DNA from: RGIG2707 sp045600065
GTDB lineage: Bacteria > Bacillota > Clostridia > Peptostreptococcales > Anaerovoracaceae
Reading direction: 5' to 3'
Assembly (NCBI GenBank): GCA_045600065.1
Contig: JAZRXE010000089.1
Location: forward strand, 1-25,216
Length of the DNA stretch: 25,216 nt
Part shown: piece by piece, positions 1 through 6,849 of the stretch
How the letters are laid out: every line of letters starts with the position of its first letter
How positions within the stretch are numbered: position 1 is the first letter of the stretch
The notes under the pieces: model-generated
The model's input: the letters and a program-made list of their open reading frames with translations, nothing else
Told to the model about the DNA's origin: nothing
Database searches by the model: none
Program-made: the position numbers and the translations under genes

Positions 1-101
1 AGCTTCCCGGCCGTCTTAACCACAGCTGCCATTATATGGTAATTTATGGCAAATTTCAAGACCCTGCCGGCAAAAGATCGCTTCTTTGCCCGTCTGCTCA
101 T
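1..101 (-). CDS. 5' end of a short basic protein, partial at window edge
   Basis: An ATG at 101 (minus strand) opens a frame that runs off the left edge after 33 codons. It begins MSRRAKKRSF, so it is strongly basic, and continues with a mildly hydrophobic stretch. An AGGGG-type ribosome site lies about 8 bases upstream. The start is only 11 bases after the proC stop, so it looks like the next gene in the same transcript. I do not recognise the family. The high density of Arg/Lys could mean a nucleic-acid-binding protein or a membrane protein with a cytoplasmic positive N-terminus, but too little is visible to choose. The ribosome site and spacing are seen; that it is a gene is inferred. Confidence 0.5.
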   Translation of the reverse strand, partial: MSRRAKKRSFAGRVLKFAINYHIMAAVVKTAGK

Positions 102-112
102 ACTGCCGCCCC

Positions 113-904
113 TTAGAGCATGTTCTTGTTCTTTTCGTCTGCTGCAATCACGGCTTCTATGACCGTGCTGCGGAAATTGCCCTGTTCAAGCTTTCTGACG
201 CCCTGAATGGTGGAGCCTCCGGGAGAGCATACGGCATCCTTAAGATCGCCGGGGTGACTGCCGCTTTCCAGGATAAGCTTAGCGCTGCCAAGCAGCATCT
301 GCGCCGCCAGCTCCTGGGCCTGAGCCCTGGGGAAACCGCAGGCCACCGCACCGTCTGCCAGAGCTTCCACAAACAGATCCGCATAGGCGGGGCCGCAGCC
401 TGCAACGGCTGTACCGGTGTCTATAAGGGATTCGCTCAGGGGCATTAACCTTCCGGCAGGGGCAAAGACCTTGAGGAATTCCTCGATGCCCTCCGGGGCA
501 GTATTGTCGGCGTGGTACATTATTATTCCCTCGCCTGTGGAGCAGGGGGTGTTGGGCATGATCCTGATGATCGGGTAATCCGCGCTGCAAAGCCCTCTGA
601 GCCTTGCAATGGATACGCCTGCCGCCATGCTCACCAGAGTGAAGCGAGTCTTTCTCGACTGAAGGCCCGGCCGTATTTCGTCAAAAAGCCCGGACAGCAT
701 CTGGGGCTTGACCCCCAAAACTATAAAGTCCGCGCTGCTTACTATCTCCTTGTTGTCTGCCGGCCTTGCGCCTGTCCTTGCTGCAACTGCGGCGACCTTG
801 GAGCTGTCCTTGTCGGAAATGAGGATCTCAGCCGCTTCGGACCTGCATGCAGCCTCTGCCAGCACTGATCCCATGTTTCCTATTCCTATGAATCCGAATA
901 TCAT
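113..904 (-). CDS. proC: Pyrroline-5-carboxylate reductase (ProC)
   Basis: A cytoplasmic NAD(P)H-dependent enzyme that reduces 1-pyrroline-5-carboxylate to L-proline, the last step of proline synthesis. The 263-aa length is normal for the family. A Rossmann motif GFIGIGNMG sits at residues 4-12. The nucleotide-binding stretch with VLGVKPQ follows near residue 65, then RIMPNTP near 115. The C-terminal dimerisation and substrate domain carries AVAGCGPAY and the conserved PGGSTIQGVRKLE segment (family consensus PGGTT..G...LE). The start has a GGAGG site about 7 bases upstream. It follows sfsA by 25 bases and precedes a short gene by 11 bases, so it is probably in the same transcript. No control signal for proline is visible. 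Confidence 0.96.
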   Translation of the reverse strand: MIFGFIGIGNMGSVLAEAACRSEAAEILISDKDSSKVAAVAARTGARPADNKEIVSSADFIVLGVKPQMLSGLFDEIRPGLQSRKTRFTLVSMAAGVSIARLRGLCSADYPIIRIMPNTPCSTGEGIIMYHADNTAPEGIEEFLKVFAPAGRLMPLSESLIDTGTAVAGCGPAYADLFVEALADGAVACGFPRAQAQELAAQMLLGSAKLILESGSHPGDLKDAVCSPGGSTIQGVRKLEQGNFRSTVIEAVIAADEKNKNML

Positions 905-929
905 ATCGCTACCTCCGTCTTGTCTGCGT

Positions 930-1649
930 TCAAGATACGCTGTCCTGCCCGCCGCCGAGAATAAGCTCGACGGGGCTGTCTATATACATTGTATCAGGAC
1001 TTACCCTGCAATCATATACCAATATTTTAACTCCTGCCTTATGAGCCCTTCTCAGTGCATCCCCAAAGGCCCTGTGAGTCTTGTCGTTGGGCGAAAGAGA
1101 CACGACATCCTTCATCTGAACCACAAAGAGCAGATAGGCATCGAATCCCTCCTCCAGGCAGCTGATAAGACCGTTGATGTGCTTTATTCCCCTTTCCGTA
1201 GGGGCATCGGGAAACGCAGCCCTGCCATCCTCCTCCAGGGTGACGCCCTTCACCTCCATAAATGCCCTGCGGCCTCGGTCCTCTATGTAAAAATCGAAGC
1301 GGCTGTCTCCGTGGACAAGCTCCCTGCGCACCAGGGCATCGGAGCTGAAATAAGTCCCGCTTCTGAGCCATTCCTCCGCCGCGGCATTGGGAGCCTGAGA
1401 GTCCATGTTCACCAGAAGATCCGGCTTTGAATCCCGTTTCTTTTCAACTGCCACAAGGTCGAAGCGGGTCTTGCGCCGGGGGTTGTCTGACTTTGCCAGA
1501 TACACGGTGCAGCCGCGCTGAAGCAATTCCCTGCAGCGGCCTGTATTATTAACATGAACGGTCTCTTCTGCCCCATCCAGCACCACCTTCGCTATGAACC
1601 TGTTGGGTCTGGACACGAATCTCGCCCGGACTGTCTTTTGATACTTCAT
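930..1649 (-). CDS. sfsA: SfsA family DNA/RNA nuclease
   Basis: A 239-aa SfsA protein of normal full length. SfsA was first named as a sugar fermentation stimulation protein in E. coli; the family has an N-terminal OB-like nucleic-acid-binding part and a C-terminal PD-(D/E)XK nuclease fold. Seen here: the NNTGRCRELL motif at residues 34-43, the RRKTRFDLVAVE segment, and the nuclease triad pattern RFDF (Asp119) followed by MEVKG (Glu132, Lys134), then TERGIKHI. No clear Shine-Dalgarno sequence precedes the ATG, so the start is less certain than the identity. It lies 55 bases after the MATE gene stop, on the same strand, in what looks like an extended minus-strand transcript. Its cellular role here is unknown. 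Confidence 0.95.
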   Translation of the reverse strand: MKYQKTVRARFVSRPNRFIAKVVLDGAEETVHVNNTGRCRELLQRGCTVYLAKSDNPRRKTRFDLVAVEKKRDSKPDLLVNMDSQAPNAAAEEWLRSGTYFSSDALVRRELVHGDSRFDFYIEDRGRRAFMEVKGVTLEEDGRAAFPDAPTERGIKHINGLISCLEEGFDAYLLFVVQMKDVVSLSPNDKTHRAFGDALRRAHKAGVKILVYDCRVSPDTMYIDSPVELILGGGQDSVS

Positions 1650-1704
1650 TGTCGTTCAGATCTGATATATCGCTGCCTTTATAACCAGGGGCTATCCCGC
1701 CTGC

Positions 1705-3069
1705 TTACTGCGCCCACCTGTCGTTTTCCTCGGAGGCTCTCCGGAAGTACAGCACGCAAAGCACTATCTGCACAAAGGTGGAAGCCGGGGTGGCAAGTCC
1801 GACCTTGAATACGGATACCGGAAGCTGCCTGCTCATGATCCACGAGAAGGGTATCCTTACGCCGAAGGCTCCCACAAGCCCCTGGACCATGACAAATCTG
1901 GTAAAGCCGCTGCCGTTGTAATAGCCTGTAAAGCAGAACATGAAGCTTACCAGCAGGGTATCTATGGCATAGGCCCTGAGATAGTCCCAGGCTGCTGCGG
2001 ATACCACGGGATCGGAGGTGAATATGCCTGTCAGCAGGTCTCCGTGGAAGAAGGCCGCATAAGCCATCACCGCGCCCAGGCTAAGAGAGGCCATAATGCC
2101 GTAGCGAAGGGCCAGTTTTGCCCTGTCGGGCCTGCCTGCGCCTATGTTCTGGGCGACAAAGGATGAAAGGCTCTGAGAGAACGCCGAAGGCGCCAGCATA
2201 ATAAACGCGCAGACCTTTTCCGCCACGCCCACGCCGGCAGAGGCGACAAGGCCAAGAGAATTTACTATGGACAGTATCACCATAAAGGAAAAGCTCACCA
2301 GAAGATCCTGGAAGGCTATTGGAAAGCCTAGTGTGATTATGCGCCCCGCAGTACCCGGATGGCGCTGAAGATGCTTACCGCTGAAGGGGAAGGGCATGCC
2401 CTTTTTTGCTATGACGAGCACGCACAAAAGCACGCTTATGCCCTGGGCTCCGACCGTTGCAATGGCTGCGCCCTTGGCACCCATACCCATGCCGCGCACC
2501 AGCAGCAGATCTCCGAAAACATTGAATACGCAGGCTATACTCACCGCCAGCAGCGGGGTCTTGGAATCTCCCATGCCCCTGAACACGCTGCCGAGCACAT
2601 TATACGCCACTATGAGCAAGGCCCCCAGGGCGCATACCGTAACATAATCCACAGTCTTATCAAAAGCGGCCTCCGGCGCGTTCATAAGCCTGCAGAGCCT
2701 GTCTGCAAGCATGGGAACGGCACTCATCATAACAAGGCCCATAGCCCCGAAGATCTTGACAGAGGAGCCTATGGCATAGCCTGCCTCGTCATCCTTGCCT
2801 GCGCCCAGAGACTGACCTATCAGGACCGTGGTCCCCACGGTAAAGCCGACTATGAAGCCGGTAAAAAAATGCATGAGCTGAGATCCAGAGGAGACCGCCG
2901 ACACGTCGGCTGCGGTGCCGTATTTGCCCACGACATAAAGATCCACAGCCCCGTAAAGAGCCTGAAGTATCATGGCTCCCAGCACGGGAAGGGAAAAACG
3001 AAGCAGGGGCGAAAATATCCGCCCCTGCGTAAAGTCATTTTTAGTTCTTGTTTCCATCTGCTTATCCAT
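1705..3069 (-). CDS. MATE family multidrug/Na+ or H+ antiporter
   Basis: An inner-membrane exporter of the multi-antimicrobial extrusion family, which couples cation influx to export of drugs or metabolites. The 454-aa length and about 12 hydrophobic segments fit the family. The N-terminal half begins with the typical LLRFSLPVLGAMILQALYGAVDLYVVGKYG signature spread over residues 22-52, and the second half repeats it in weaker form (about residues 240-290, starting TLGFPIAFQD). The start is ambiguous: ATG at 3069 or at 3057 (METRTK), neither with a good ribosome site. It lies 13 bases after the ABC permease stop, so translation is probably coupled to it. Linkage to a GntR/ABC stress module suggests a role in envelope or antibiotic defence; this is inference. 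Confidence 0.93.
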   Translation of the reverse strand: MDKQMETRTKNDFTQGRIFSPLLRFSLPVLGAMILQALYGAVDLYVVGKYGTAADVSAVSSGSQLMHFFTGFIVGFTVGTTVLIGQSLGAGKDDEAGYAIGSSVKIFGAMGLVMMSAVPMLADRLCRLMNAPEAAFDKTVDYVTVCALGALLIVAYNVLGSVFRGMGDSKTPLLAVSIACVFNVFGDLLLVRGMGMGAKGAAIATVGAQGISVLLCVLVIAKKGMPFPFSGKHLQRHPGTAGRIITLGFPIAFQDLLVSFSFMVILSIVNSLGLVASAGVGVAEKVCAFIMLAPSAFSQSLSSFVAQNIGAGRPDRAKLALRYGIMASLSLGAVMAYAAFFHGDLLTGIFTSDPVVSAAAWDYLRAYAIDTLLVSFMFCFTGYYNGSGFTRFVMVQGLVGAFGVRIPFSWIMSRQLPVSVFKVGLATPASTFVQIVLCVLYFRRASEENDRWAQ

Positions 3070-3082
3070 GCAGTCGATTATA

Positions 3083-4975
3083 CTACTGACGCACGGAAAG
3101 TTCCACAGCTATTTGCCCTAAAACCTCAAGAGTCTTCGGCCACTCCGTGGTGATGGTGTAATTGTATTCCTCGGTAATCACACCGGAATTGCCCTTGCTT
3201 ATATGGCTCCAGTAGCTGCCCTCCCGCCTGGGCCTGGTCTCAAAGGACTCAGCCTCGCCCCGGTGGGTGTACATAAGCATCAGGTTGCCGCAGGCTTCCA
3301 CGCCCTCGCCCAGACTGGAGCATCTGCGCTGAGGCAGCTCGGCTATGTCATCTATCACAGCCCGGATCAGCTTCTGCTTGAGCGAGGAATCAATATTGCT
3401 CAGATCCAGACCGTACAGTCTGTTGGCATTGGCGCTCTCATATTCGCCGTAATCCAGGCTGTACACATCCACATAGCGATCCTCGAAGGTCAGCGCGTAC
3501 CCGTAGGTCTCAAAGTTTATAACAAGATCGTCCACATCCATGGCAGCAAGATCGTCCGTGTAGTAGCGGCCCTCCTCGGAAAGCATTATGGCACGCAGAT
3601 TTTCGGATTTATTGCAAAGATCCACGGGAACGTTGTATTCCCTGTGCATGCTCAAATTGTCTGTCAGGACATATTCAATGGTGACATAGGTCCAGCCTTT
3701 TTCCTCGTCAAAGCCTGCATATCTGTAATCCCGGAACTCTCCGGAATAATCCAGGATCTCTCTGTGAGCAGCCGTAAGATTCTCTATGTTGGAGCGATCC
3801 TTGATATTGATCGCTCCGTCGCCGTAGAAGCTGTAATAATCCAGATAGGCGGATTTTACACTGTCCGCAGAGGGGACCTTTCTTTCCAGCCCGAGCCAGT
3901 CACCCATAAAGCTCCCTGCCGCAAGCACCATGCAAAGGGTGCATATGATCAGAGGCTTAAGGCTTTCCTTATCGAATATCCTGGTGCTGCGCCTTATTAT
4001 CATCTGGGCGATGACAAAGCTTACCGCGCCGCCTATGAAGTATCCTAGATTGCCCATGATATCCATAAACAGCATTCCGAACAGGCTGGCTGCAAACAGC
4101 ACTATGAGCACTCCTATGATCTTTCCGGCGAGGTCAAATACATAGCTGTCTCCGGCTTTTTCCATGGGTCTTCGCTGATAGAGCACATAGGCCGCGGCAA
4201 AGACCAGCACGATCACGGCAACATAGGCAGCTATGGAAGCATTGTTTTCAAAATTGCCGCCGTTTTCCAATACGTTCAGATAGGGATGCAGGCGCAGGCA
4301 CATATCCCCAAGAAGCTTGGAGCCGTCGATTCCGTAAAGATAGCAGTCACAATACAGCATTGCCAGCAGAGCCAGCGCAGGTGCCAGCAGATTGAGTCCG
4401 CAGGCTGTCAGGAAGTGTATCAGCGAATTGCCGCAGATGACCGCCGCAAGCGCAGATATGGTATAGCTGTAGGCTATGACCAGCATGTTGCGTCCTGCAA
4501 AGCGCAGCACCGCCCCTGCAGTGAACAGGTCTTCGCCGGTGTTGACGATGTCCGGATATAATGAAGATTCGCTGTAGATTGTTTCCGTTACGAATACCGG
4601 CTGCTTTATGGCAAGCATATACAGCGCAGCCACGGCCACGGGAGCCAGCGCCAGCACAAGGCCCGACACATAGCTTGTGGTGAACAGCTCGCCCCTGCTG
4701 AAGGGCATGGAATGCATGACCCCTGTGCTGGGAGTCTTGTGCAGGTATGAATACACGCACACTGCCGCCCACAGAGGCAGAGCCAGCTGCAGCAGCAGGA
4801 ATCCGGGATTCAGCTCATTGAGCACGTTTCTGACAAGATAAACATCGTAATCGTTGAGAGGAATGAGCATGGGACCGCTGACCAGATACAGCATGGTCAG
4901 GCACAGGGATATCACCCAGTAGCGCCTGATGTTTTCCATGAACATCGGTACAGAGAAAAGCTTGTTATTTTTCAT
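3083..4975 (-). CDS. ABC transporter permease, YtrC/YtrD-like with large extracellular domain
   Basis: The membrane subunit for the ATPase encoded just upstream. An ABC-2-like core with about eight hydrophobic segments fills roughly the first 370 residues. It includes the conserved HKTPSTGVMHSMPFSRGELF loop region, typical of clostridial and bacillary YtrC-type permeases. A polar domain of about 240 residues follows, rich in Tyr, Asp and Glu; it resembles the DUF6449-type C-terminal domain of this family. I chose the ATG at 4975 (MKNNKLF, 630 aa) because an AGGAAGGGGG site stands about 8 bases before it and it overlaps the ATPase stop by 11 bases. An ATG at 5005 in the same frame would lie further inside the ATPase gene. 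Substrate unknown. Confidence 0.88.
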   Translation of the reverse strand: MKNNKLFSVPMFMENIRRYWVISLCLTMLYLVSGPMLIPLNDYDVYLVRNVLNELNPGFLLLQLALPLWAAVCVYSYLHKTPSTGVMHSMPFSRGELFTTSYVSGLVLALAPVAVAALYMLAIKQPVFVTETIYSESSLYPDIVNTGEDLFTAGAVLRFAGRNMLVIAYSYTISALAAVICGNSLIHFLTACGLNLLAPALALLAMLYCDCYLYGIDGSKLLGDMCLRLHPYLNVLENGGNFENNASIAAYVAVIVLVFAAAYVLYQRRPMEKAGDSYVFDLAGKIIGVLIVLFAASLFGMLFMDIMGNLGYFIGGAVSFVIAQMIIRRSTRIFDKESLKPLIICTLCMVLAAGSFMGDWLGLERKVPSADSVKSAYLDYYSFYGDGAINIKDRSNIENLTAAHREILDYSGEFRDYRYAGFDEEKGWTYVTIEYVLTDNLSMHREYNVPVDLCNKSENLRAIMLSEEGRYYTDDLAAMDVDDLVINFETYGYALTFEDRYVDVYSLDYGEYESANANRLYGLDLSNIDSSLKQKLIRAVIDDIAELPQRRCSSLGEGVEACGNLMLMYTHRGEAESFETRPRREGSYWSHISKGNSGVITEEYNYTITTEWPKTLEVLGQIAVELSVRQ

Positions 4976-5726
4976 TGATCGCGCCCCCTTCCTCTGCCAT
5001 TTCATAAAAGAAGACCTCCTCCAGAGTGAGCGGCAGACCGTCGGTCCCGCCGTACTTCTCCTGAGCCTTCCTAACGTATTCCTTGAGATCCTCCAGATCT
5101 CCTTCCAGCTTCATTTCCCCTTTGAACAAAATGCCTATGGAATCGCAGATGCCTTCCATTTCCCTCAGATTGTGCGAGGACACAAGTACCGTGGTATGGC
5201 GCTCTGCCACGTCCTCCACCACGTAATTCCACACCTTGCGCCTTACCAGAGGATCCAGGCCGTCTATGGGCTCGTCCAGTATAAGGTACTGAGGCATGGT
5301 GCTCATTATCAGGGCAAATGCCGCCTGCTTCTGCATGCCCTTGGAGAACTTGCCGATCTTGCGTTTTTTGTCCAGACCGAAATCTTCTATCATGGCTTCA
5401 AAGCGTGCCTGATTCCATTCCGGATAGAGCTTTTTGTAAAACGCAGACATGTTCTGCAGGTTGTAAGTATTGAAAAAATAAAGGTCATCGGGTATGTAGC
5501 CCGTACGCTCCTTGATGTAGATGTTGTCGTAAACATCCTCCCCGTCGAACTGTATATGTCCGCTGTCCGGACGGAGTACCCCTGTGAGGTGCTTGATGAG
5601 AGTGGTCTTGCCCGAGCCGTTGACTCCTATGAGCCCGTAAATGGAACCCGTATTCACATGCAGGTCCAGATCCTTGAGCGCCGTAAAGCCGTCGAACTGC
5701 TTTGTAAGACCCTTGACTTCTATCAT
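4965..5726 (-). CDS. ABC transporter ATP-binding protein, YtrB-like
   Basis: A 253-aa cytoplasmic ATPase that powers the adjacent permease. All key motifs are present: Walker A GVNGSGKTT at about residues 34-42, the signature variant FSKGMQKQ near 128, Walker B YLILDEPIDGLDP near 148, and the switch histidine in VSSHNLREMEG near 184. FSKGMQKQ in place of LSGGQ is usual in the YtrB/BcrA-like group of bacitracin-type and Ytr transporters. The start overlaps the GntR gene stop by 4 bases (ATGA), with an AGGAGG ribosome site inside that gene, so the two are translationally coupled. In Bacillus the homologous ytr operon responds to cell-wall antibiotics; whether this one does is inference. Confidence 0.94.
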   Translation of the reverse strand: MIEVKGLTKQFDGFTALKDLDLHVNTGSIYGLIGVNGSGKTTLIKHLTGVLRPDSGHIQFDGEDVYDNIYIKERTGYIPDDLYFFNTYNLQNMSAFYKKLYPEWNQARFEAMIEDFGLDKKRKIGKFSKGMQKQAAFALIMSTMPQYLILDEPIDGLDPLVRRKVWNYVVEDVAERHTTVLVSSHNLREMEGICDSIGILFKGEMKLEGDLEDLKEYVRKAQEKYGGTDGLPLTLEEVFFYEMAEEGGAINEK

Positions 5727-6103
5727 CTTGCCATCCTCCTTTCTCTGATCAAATCCGTGATCTCCTTTGTGACTTCTTCCGGGTCTGCACCCAGATAGAG
5801 CATCTCATCGATAATTTTTGCCGTTTTAGCCATCAGCTTATCCAACTCCGTCCTGTCGGCCTTGTGGACAGTATCACTTACATAGCTTCCCCTGCCGCTG
5901 ACCGTGTATATCCACTGCTGAACTTCCAGAGCCGAATAAGCCTTCTGTATGGTGTTGGGATTGACGGTAAGCCTGGTGGAAAGCTCCCGCACAGAGGGCA
6001 TTTTGTCTCCGGGGCTCATTTCGCCGCTGACTATCATCTCTTTGAATCCGTTGATTATCTGCTCATATATAGATAATCTGCTTTTATAATCCAGCTGAAA
6101 CAT
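5723..6103 (-). CDS. GntR family transcriptional regulator, YtrA subfamily
   Basis: A 126-aa DNA-binding repressor. An N-terminal winged helix-turn-helix covers about residues 10-75, with the family hallmark PGDKMPSVRELSTRLTVNPNTIQKAY and then the wing SGRGSYVSD. The C-terminal tail is only about 45 residues, too short for the ligand domain of FadR/HutC types. This is what defines the YtrA subfamily, whose genes normally sit first in an ABC operon, as here. A GGAGG site precedes the ATG by about 7 bases. The promoter contains a perfect inverted repeat, so autorepression is likely. The effector is unknown; in YtrA relatives the signal is cell-envelope stress. Confidence 0.94.
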   Translation of the reverse strand: MFQLDYKSRLSIYEQIINGFKEMIVSGEMSPGDKMPSVRELSTRLTVNPNTIQKAYSALEVQQWIYTVSGRGSYVSDTVHKADRTELDKLMAKTAKIIDEMLYLGADPEEVTKEITDLIRERRMAR

Positions 6104-6125
6104 CCCTTACCTCCTTTGTGCTATA

Positions 6126-6155
6126 AGTGTACTACCACAAATAGTACACTGTCAA
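6126..6155 (-). promoter_or_regulatory. Promoter of the GntR/ABC operon with embedded operator
   Basis: Reading the minus strand, a perfect -35 box TTGACA (6150-6155) is followed after 18 bases by TACACT (6126-6131). The inverted repeat AGTGTACTA-N7-TAGTACACT (6126-6150) fills the spacer and overlaps both boxes. Both arms are exact 9-bp complements. The position would block RNA polymerase when bound, so it is the likely operator of the GntR/YtrA protein. The boxes and the palindrome are seen; the pairing with this regulator is inferred from context. Confidence 0.8.
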
Positions 6156-6284
6156 CAGTTTTTTTGCGATAAAATATGGCTGTTGCAAATATCGCAGCCG
6201 TAGCCATTGCTCAATTTTCGATAACATTTGCCAATCGAAAGGCGCGGGCATTCAGATAGTCGTAAAGCCCCGCTCTGATCTGCT

Positions 6285-6530
6285 TCTACAGCACAAATAT
6301 GAGTCCCAGGGCACCAAAACAGGCCTCCGGGACTCACGCACGGGCGTCCACACAGCCAGAAGGACCCGTGCTGGGCCTCCTCTACAGCACAAATATGAGT
6401 CCCAAAGCACCAAAACAGGCCTCCGGGACTCACGCAAGGGCGTCCACACAGCCAAAAGACCAGGCCCTGCACCACCCAACAACACAAATATGAGTCCCAA
6501 AGCACCAAAACAGGCCTCCGGGACTCACGT
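6285..6530. repeat. Array of three ~95-bp tandem repeats with nested hairpins
   Basis: Three units begin with CACAAATATGAGTCCC at about 6292, 6388 and 6483. The hairpin arms TGAGTCCC/GGGACTCA lie at 6300-6307/6329-6336, 6396-6403/6425-6432 and 6491-6498/6520-6527, so the period is 96 then 95 bases. The 21-base loop is nearly invariant. Units 1 and 2 each carry a second stem in the spacer: 6338-6344 with 6365-6371, and 6434-6441 with 6464-6470. Its sequence differs between units, but pairing is kept. Unit 3 is truncated after the first hairpin. More than one minus-strand frame is open through the array, giving Cys/Trp/Gly-rich repeats, but with no ribosome site or family likeness, so I do not call a gene. 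Confidence 0.85.
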
Positions 6531-6568
6531 GCAGGTAAGCAGCGGCTGTCCGCAAGGGGCCGTCGCAA

Positions 6569-6634
6569 GCGGGAGCGGAAGGCGGCTTACATGGCTACCT
6601 GATCCATAGCCGCCTGCAGCGGGAGCGGAAGGCG
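6569..6634. repeat. 16-bp direct repeats flanking a hairpin
   Basis: GCGGGAGCGGAAGGCG occurs at 6569-6584 and again at 6619-6634. Between and overlapping them is an inverted repeat GGCGGCT (6581-6587) with AGCCGCC (6608-6614), continued inside by ATGG/CCAT. It follows the hairpin array directly and may be part of the same repetitive block. No coding frame of any likeness crosses it. Function unknown. Confidence 0.7.
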
Positions 6635-6672
6635 CAAGCGGATAGCTGAACTTATTCGCACTGCAGACAAAC

Positions 6673-6706
6673 AAGACCCCTCAGCAAAGTAAAGCTGAAG
6701 GGTCTT
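6673..6706 (-). terminator. Probable terminator of the SLH-phosphatase gene
   Basis: AAGACCC-C-TCAGC pairs with GCTGA-A-GGGTCTT around an 8-base loop, with one C/A mismatch. On the minus strand the stem is followed by TGTTTGTCTG, a weak T-rich tail. It lies about 145 bases downstream of the stop codon of the SLH-phosphatase gene. The perfect arms make a structure certain; its use as a terminator is likely but not proven, since the T tract is short. Confidence 0.6.
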
Positions 6707-6849
6707 AAGTTCAGAAAGATCTGAGGCATAGGATAAAAGCACATCTGACTGATCCCGGGAACCTGAATGATCAGAATCTCCGGCATTCTTTCCGGACAAC
6801 AGCGTCGCCCGGTTCGGGAATGCGATCAGTCAGCAGTCTTGCGATCTGC

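Noticed and set aside
6285..6530. CRISPR array
   Set aside because: The units are about 95 bp, with most of each unit conserved and no short unique spacers of even length, and no cas genes are present.
6152..6568. Minus-strand 138-codon frame giving Cys/Trp/Gly-rich repeats through the hairpin array
   Set aside because: No ribosome site, another minus-strand frame is also open for long stretches, and the repeat signal is best explained by DNA or RNA hairpins. The residues are a by-product of the repeat.
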